Source of the DNA: Diphasiastrum complanatum
Taxonomy: Eukaryota; Streptophyta; Lycopodiopsida; Lycopodiales; Lycopodiaceae
Length of the DNA: 64,000 bases
Assembly (NCBI GenBank): GCA_029204225.1
Contig: CM055094.1
Span: 20,957,018 to 21,021,017, forward strand
Direction of reading: 5' to 3'
Of the stretch, positions 58,134 through 64,000 are shown piece by piece (the stretch's first letter is position 1; each line of letters opens with the position of its first letter). Made by a program: the position numbers and the translations under genes. The notes below the pieces were generated by a model. The model saw only the letters and a program-made list of their open reading frames with translations, did not search any database and had not been told where the DNA came from.

Positions 58134-59899
58134 CTGATGGGAGAAGATTTGATGCTGGCACTTCCTTCTTCAAGCATGGAAATGGAATTGAGAAGCTTTG
58201 AAAAGCTATAGCTTTAAAGGATCAATTTTCCCTCTTTTAGTGACGATCTATCATTCGCTACGACCGTGCTTGATTACTCCTTTGCATCCTTGGACACCAT
58301 CTACATACATCCACCACGGATCCAGAGTGCCATCATCGTCCATTTTCAAAAACCCTAAGCTGTCGAGACTTGCTACATTACACAAAAATCGTCGCATCTA
58401 GCACGAGAATGCTGAGGGGTAGTGCTACTAGATCTTGTCAAACCCACACATTCAACACTGATTTGGGTTGAAATCTCTCTACTAGTATGTTATCGAGAAG
58501 AAACAACATCGTTTCGACATCCTATCAGAGCGACATTGTTCCAAATTTTTCCACAAATTTCTATTCTCCATACACTGCCGAGCAATACTCTACATACACT
58601 GCTTATAGAGCTGCGCCCCCATACTCTACAATCACCATGGACCGAGCTGAGCGTACATACTCTACATTCACTGTGGAACGAATTGAGCGACCATACTCTG
58701 CATACAAAGTTGACTGAGCCGAGTCCATCAAAAGTCGAGTGATCTGAAGCCCTCCACAGTCGATCGAGCCGAGACTTCACTTGTCTGTTACCAGAGTTGA
58801 ACCTTCAACAGAGTCATCAGCCGAGTCCAGAACATGTCTGCCACAACATCTTCCAGTTCTGATTACCCAACTCAAGACATAATTGACATCACCATAGAAA
58901 GCCTCGATATCTCTGAGATGAACACTTGGTACCAGGGGCACACTAGTTCTTGAGCCACATAGAGTTCCAACTTCATCTTTTCAGTGGCTATAAGAGCTCA
59001 TTTCTATTGCATATTGCTTATAACCACACCCACAGATTTTCCAGTTCATGTTACCTCCTAACCAAAATTTTGTTTATATTATCCCTATTTCTGGAGCTGA
59101 CCTCAATACATTTGGCTTCCCTAGGGGACCAAACACAGTCAACAGGACCCTCAAAAAGACTGAATCCACAACATACTTCAAATACATAGACCCCTCAATG
59201 GACAAATGGAAAAAAAATGATGGTTACCGTATCGAGGTCATAAATGATAAGCCTAAGCAGCTCCATGCGCCTATCTAACGAAATATACATAGCGCTATAG
59301 GTCCAAGATCATGCGTATCCCCATGAAACTATTCCACATGATGGCTGATTCTAGACTACACGATAAGAACCTTTATGACTGGGCCCAGTTTGCTTCCAAC
59401 TGCCTCCATGACTATATCAAGAACAAGCAAACCTCCAATTATTGGGCTATCTTCTGATAGATGTCACTGTAGCAGTTGAGCCACCGACATCGAGTTCGAG
59501 ACCACTTGATGCTAGCAGATAAAAGCTTGGGAGACTAAGTAAGAACCAGCCAAGAATACCAACTCTACTTCTAGGCCTATTGCAACAGATTCCACGCAAG
59601 TGGCTTCTCAAAAGAGAAAGAGTTCCTTCTCTCCACAAGGGCCAACTGCAAAGCACCAAACAGTTGACCTAGTGAAGCTTACATCGAGAAAGACACCCAT
59701 GTCCTCTATGTGACAGACGAAGGATCATTCTGCTGAAGAGTCTTTTGCTCAACATGAAGACACCACCACACTGGTCCAACCACCACCAACACAACAATCC
59801 AGGCAAAGGACCAAGATACGAGAGAAGCGTCATGTTTTATCAGATGAAACAGACTCAGATGATATGGAGCTTGATCTCACTAGTAACGTATGTAGTTAA
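58134..59899 (+). pseudogene. X-family gene, copy 5 (plus strand, right arm)
   Basis: Mirror of copy 4: leader MGEDLMLALPSSSMEMELRS-type peptide from 58140 closed after FEKL; repeat region open as 76 residues (58487-58717: SPYTAEQYSTYTAYRAAPPY, RTYSTFTVERIERP, YSAYKVD stop); core from 59048 (MLPPNQNFVYIIPISGADLN, KWKKNDGYRIEVINDKP), which shifts near 59260; and the basic/acidic tail ending at TAG/TAA about 59899. It supports the same gene model as copy 4, but with different lesions. Confidence 0.45.
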
Positions 59900-59959
59900 C
59901 TGGAAGTTGGATAGCCGCAACGCGTGGGGTCCATACTTCAAGATTCTATTTTCTACCAT

Positions 59960-60500
59960 TAACTAACATAACTTCTCATGTAAATGCAAATCGAATTGCA
60001 CAACAAAGTTTTCTTTCCATCTACTCAAAGCGTTCACATCAAAGAAAAACAGTCTTATTGATCTGAAAATCATGGCAAGAAACTTTGAATATTTTGGATC
60101 ACAATGAGCGCCAACGTGAATCTTGAAATTCAGAAAATACGGAGTGTGTTGGATCAAATGGAGCGGCAAGGTTATTTCAAAGTTTTGCAATTCAGAAATT
60201 TGCAATTTCAACACACATCTATTGAAAAAATATTTTGCTTATTTTGCTCATAACTGCAAAGCTTTGATTTTGCATATAAAGCAAGAAACTTGGAGTGTGA
60301 TGGATCAAAAAGAGCACCAAGGTCATTTCAAACTTTTCGAATTAGTTTTTTTTTATAATTAAGACGAGCTTTAATAGCTTACAAGATATATAACAAGTTG
60401 GTTTTCTACTAGATTAATCTATCGATTATTAAGATGTCTAAATATCATCTCCATATTGATCTTCCCACAGAATATGCTCCACTGTCGAGAAAAAATCTGA
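59960..60500 (+). pseudogene. Coiled-coil-like coding repeat, right-arm copy
   Basis: Mirror of 43450-44030. VLDQMERQGYFK and IEKIFCLFC-type peptides occur in one frame, and MDQKEHQGHFKLF in another. Confidence 0.3.
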
Positions 60501-60530
60501 AATGATCCACCTTACCAGACAGGAAACAAG

Positions 60531-60731
60531 TTTCAAACAGGTTTTGAAGAAGATCATGAAATTCTATTTTGGATTTTTAGTAAAACAGAATATCCAGAGA
60601 TAATTAAGAATCATATGAGCGACACACCACTCAATGTTCCTAGAATAGGTGATTTTAAGGTGGAATGGCATTTGGTTCACACACCAAGAGCTACAGGGAG
60701 TGAAAATCCAAAATTTAGCGAAATGTTTTAA
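60531..60731 (+). pseudogene. Module W fragment, right-arm copy (longest clean frame)
   Basis: Open to TAA 60729-60731: FQTGFEEDHEILFWIFSKTE, MSDTPLNVPRIGDFKVEW, HTPRATGSENPKFSEMF. The best-preserved of five copies. The stop is 13 bases from the TATA box (60745-60752, minus strand). Family unknown. Confidence 0.4.
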
Positions 60732-60744
60732 CTGATCAAACAAC

Positions 60745-61240
60745 ATTTATATAGCTAGAACCAATAAAACCCAAGTCGTACACTCGTCGATCCAACAACG
60801 GATCAGATCTATGGCACGTAATACAACCGTCCACACGTGTGAGACCACACGTGCTACAATACACGTCAATCTGCCATTCGGCCACGTGCCCACACGTGCG
60901 AGCTAAGACATGCCAGAACACACGTCACCAAACCATTCGACCACATGGCCACATGTGCAAGTTTCACACATGCGGATACAGAAGTGTGGTCCCACACATC
61001 AAGTACTGATTGGGCCACGTGACCACACGTGCGAGGCGATACGTGCAAGAACACATGTCGCTGATCCATTCGGCCACGTGTCCCCACATGGGATCCCACA
61101 TGTGTTGATCCAGATGTGCAGTTTCACACATGCGTATACAAACGTGTGGTTCCACATGTCAGCTACTGACTGGGCCACGTGTCGCTGGGTTTCACACGTG
61201 CCAACTTTTTTCTCCTATATAAGTCCATTCTTGGGGATTG
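60745..61240. promoter_or_regulatory. Bidirectional CACGTG promoter array, copy F (right arm)
   Basis: Inverted copy of 42740-43230. TATA boxes are TATATAAA on minus (60752-60745) and TATATAA on plus (61216-61222), with many CACGTG words between (for example 60835, 60848, 60885, 61018, 61178, 61195). Downstream on plus is the non-histone sequence, as in copy E. Confidence 0.5.
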
Positions 61241-61309
61241 TACAATGGCCGTTGATTCCAGGGATTTCAGAAAGGTCAACATACGACGAGTTGAGGCTAC
61301 AACTACAAC

Positions 61310-61720
61310 CACATAGTCCTACCATAGGCTTGTGTGGTTTACCACATGGCCTACCATAGACTTGTGTAGCAGGCCACATAGGCCTGCGATTGACCAAGGC
61401 TGTCATAGGTGCCCACGTGTCAAGTCACGTATGGCTGCCGTGTGGCAAATCATGTAGGCTTGGGGCTAGTCACGTGGCAAGCCACGTAGGCCCATCATAG
61501 GCTGGCAAGCCAACCAGGCTCTGCCTACGTGGTCTACTATTTGCGAAGCCTATCGCACACTACCACATGGCAAGCCACGTAGGTCTACCACATGGCAAAT
61601 CATGCAGGCTTGAGGGTTGCCATGTGGCAAGCCATGTAGGCCTACCATAACCTTGTATGTCAAGTCAACTGGGCCCTGTGCCACGTAGGCTTGAGTGGAC
61701 CTAGAGAAGATAAACTTTTT
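61310..61720. repeat. CATGTGG/CCACGTGG word array, right arm
   Basis: Inverted, shortened copy of 41380-41770. About 930 bases of the left arm (41765-42690) are missing. Confidence 0.7.
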
Positions 61721-61730
61721 CAATTCCTAA

Positions 61731-62648
61731 ATGTGCCCTAAAAGACACAAAAAACAGCAAGTATCAAATCTAAAAGATCAGCACCAAAATGTGTCGAAAC
61801 CACACATTAGATGGATGCAGGATCGCGCCCTTCTACAAGCCTTGTGTGCTGAAAATTTCAGCCTGAAATTGCATTACAAACTCAAAAAACCAGCAAGCAA
61901 AGAATTAGGTTACCCCCAAAAAAGCAATATTCCTTTGAACGGGATTGACGATTTGAAAACTATTATGACTAAAATGATTTGTTCGGCATTTAAAATTGCC
62001 AAAATCAAATTGCTCAAATACAAACGAATATCTGGAACCAATGATTTTAAATGGGTTTCGAAAAATACAGGTTCATATGAATGGAGTACTACAGACCGCA
62101 AGAATACCTTATGCATTTGGAATTCCTATTTGATAGACAATTGCATTATCAGACTTGGGGATCATACTTGGCGACAGGTCGGGGGAATACCAATGGGTTT
62201 TTCATATTCACCAATGTCTTGTAATTGGTACCTTTCTTTTTTTTAAATGCAGTTTATTAAGAGGCTTGCAAGATTAGGGGAAATTAAATTTATAAACAAC
62301 TTCAAATATTCGTTCAGGTACATTGACGATATATGCTTTATCAATAATCATACGGTTGGACGTTTCCTAGACAAGACTCAACCAAGAACACTTGACAATC
62401 CTTTTTGGATCTATCCCCTGGAATACCTTGAGATAGGCGGAAACGACAACACATGTAATTTGGTGAACTTTCTGAATATTACAATTACCTTTAACCCAAT
62501 TACCGGTTGTACACATCTGTCCAAATATGATAAAAGAGGAGACCTTCCTTTTCGCTTTTTGCAATATATACACCTTGCCTCATATAGACCCATGTTTAAC
62601 TCATATAATAGGTTTGTGGTAACTTGGGGTAGCTTGATATGTATCTAG
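61731..62648 (+). pseudogene. Reverse transcriptase fragment with GIPMG and RYIDD motifs, copy R
   Basis: Open from 61731 to TAA 62244-62246 (172 codons), then in frame from ATG 62247 to about 62648. Motifs: RLGDHTWRQVGGIPMGFSYS (motif B region), YLSFF/MQF, KYSFRYIDDICFINN (motif C, catalytic Asp pair) and VNFLNITITFNP (motif D region). The stop sits in a T-run where the left copy reads FFEMQF, so it is a slippage error. Motif A should lie just before NIPLNGIDDL, but the expected Asp is not evident there. The truncated 3' end runs into repeat sequence. Likely a Penelope-like element; no GIY-YIG endonuclease is visible. Confidence 0.65.
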
Positions 62649-62649
62649 G

Positions 62650-63090
62650 CAACTAATAAAACAACAACACACCTCTGGATGGCTTCACAAGCTTCTCTAA
62701 CTCATTCTTATGATACTATCATTATGTCTAACTTTCCAAATACTAGATGCAAGAGTATTTGACAGATTCCTAATTCTTTACTCTCCAAGTGTTGTTTGTA
62801 GCTCATCGTAGATGCTTTGAGAATAATGTTACTAGTTATATTAATTGGGGGGGGGGGGATTTTGGATTTTTTGCTCTTGAATAGGGATTTTGGAAGTTCC
62901 TTTATTGCATTTAGGTTTGCCATTACTTTTTTCCTATTTACTTTTTTGGGTTAAGGCAATTGAAAGCCTTAAAAAAAAAAGCAATTTTTGTTGAGTACTT
63001 TGTAGACCTAGCAACCGTATCCTTTAAGAGGTGTATGCTATTTTTTTCCATTTGAAAAAGGCTTCTAATAATCACTTAAGGGTCACTTGA
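62650..63090. other. Spacer with one 166-bp-type unit and G tract
   Basis: Mirror of 40360-39900, with a poly-G tract at about 62847-62859. No gene is seen. Confidence 0.55.
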
Positions 63091-64000
63091 TTGGAAATTG
63101 GCACAGTGGCAATTCATAGTATGGATTGTCAGCCGATTACCAAAAGGAGTGCAAAGGGAATGTCCTCCATATTGAAAGATGCTATCCGAGTAGCTAAAGC
63201 CTATGGTAGCACCGTGATTGCCTCACGGAAGAGTTTTCACAGCCAATCAGCCCAAAAGCCTAAGAATGAAAAGCCAAAAAATAATAAGATAAAAAATCTA
63301 TTTTTTGATGAACTAGAAGCTACTGCTTGCCAACAAACTTGGGCATCATGCCAAACAGAGATCCGAGAGGGAAAATAAATCATCAAGTTTCATGGCGATG
63401 GATTTACCGACAGGTAGATTGAAAGTCGATTTGTTAAATGGTTGTGAAATGAAAGCTGATTTGTTAAATGGTTGTGAATATACTTGTAACTTCAGTACAC
63501 TTTCTTTCAAGTCTAATCAATGGTTTCAAGTTAAAGGCAATATTCTAGGGAAAGACATAAGTATAATGTTTGAATTTGGAGGTACTCACAACCTTTTTGA
63601 ATGTGCGGCTTGGATAGAAGCTTCGGGTGCCCACCATGGCTAGTGATCAACATTATGTGGTCCTATAGCCTCAGGTTCAGACACAGAAGTTTGAGATGTG
63701 AAAGTCCCTAATTTGGAGGTTTGGATGCAAGATCATGTTGAGCGGCTCGACTTCCATGTTATCAATCTTGATCGAACTTATTTAATCCTAGGATATGAAT
63801 GGTTTTTTGATAAATCAGATTCGTTGAAAATAGATTTTAAAAACCATACTACTGTATTTAAAGATAAGTTTGACCAGATAGTCTCTATTTATGGGGAGAC
63901 TAATGTACTCCCATCACTAATGGTTTCCTCGGTGGAAGTTATGGAAAAACTACATAATTCTAAGTATGAGCTTTTTCATCTTGTTTTGAAATCTCGTATG
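63091..64000 (+). pseudogene. Ty3/gypsy fragment: gag end, protease, linker to RT (runs off the window)
   Basis: Gag end SILKDAIRVAKAYGSTVIAS, QKPKNEKPKNNKIKN and LEATACQQTWASCQTEIRE up to TAA 63378; protease GKDISIMFEFGGTHNLFE (63540-63600, the D-S-G-A site changed to E-F-G-G); then, after a stop and shift, LEVWMQDHVERLDFHVINLD, LILGYEWFFDKSDSLKIDFK and FKDKFDQIVSIYGE, open to the window end. It is clearer than its left-arm mirror at 38962-39900. No LTR lies within the window. Confidence 0.7.

Noticed and set aside
61245-61315. Short peptide (MAVDSRDFRKVNIRRVE) just downstream of the TATA box in promoter copy F
   Set aside because: The ATG lies only about 23 bases past the TATA box, at or before the expected transcription start, so it is unlikely to be translated. 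The frame closes after about 23 codons.

Overview
This is a repeat-dominated stretch of a plant nuclear genome. The plant call rests on a nearly complete Ty1/copia retrotransposon whose primer site is the initiator-tRNA(Met) sequence typical of plant copia elements (TGGTATCAGAGC), on further copia and Ty3/gypsy fragments, on intron-like splice signals, and on gene fragments resembling a centromeric histone H3. Nothing prokaryotic is present. I cannot name the species. The nested direct and inverted amplification would fit a sex chromosome, a pericentromere or another heterochromatic block, possibly of a seed-free plant, but that is inference. I see no clearly intact host gene. Nearly every coding segment is a broken copy, and different copies carry different lesions.

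The window is built from a small set of modules, named here for convenience. H: a CENH3-like histone ORF of about 137 codons, minus strand, with four broken copies (22-435, 7860-8293, 20500-20946, 32982-33128). G: a CACGTG-rich array of about 370 bp with a TATA box on each side, which looks like a bidirectional promoter and occurs six times. W: a conserved C-terminal coding piece that stops a few bases from one of those TATA boxes. X: an unrecognised protein gene with a 12-residue repeat, seven full or partial copies. C: an unrecognised coiled-coil/repeat gene preceded by a long CT microsatellite, four copies. D: a short exon-like piece. Y and Z: other gene fragments. There are also arrays of CATGTGG/CCACATGG words, tRNA-like (SINE-like) segments, poly-G tracts and tandem 166-bp and 241-bp duplications.

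Layout: 1-7140 holds H, G, X leader, C, D and tRNA-like pieces. 7146-10916 holds a word array, H, G, W, C and D. A 6423-bp copia element (10917-17339, minus strand, two 655-bp LTRs with no difference I could see, 5-bp target duplication CGCAC) sits inside D. 17340-28170 holds the rest of that unit, then H, G, W, X, a copia gag/protease fragment and a second X. 27785-32980 is a second copy of 1117-6515. 32982-37610 holds a truncated H, G, W, the unique intron-bearing pseudogene Y and X. 37700-46900 holds an AT-rich block, Z, gypsy, a Penelope-like reverse transcriptase, word array, G, W, X and copia gag. 47526-51500 is a third copy of the C/D block. 51500-56380 is a junction zone of inverted pieces plus a second, internally deleted copia element with a probable LTR. 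56380-64000 repeats 46900-38960 in reverse order and orientation, making a large palindrome with a spacer of about 9.5 kb.

The most unusual content is the CENH3-like family: H3-type tail start (MARTKQTAR), lengthened loop 1 with Trp, and CENP-A-like loop 2, linked to a reusable CACGTG promoter cassette and amplified with transposon debris.
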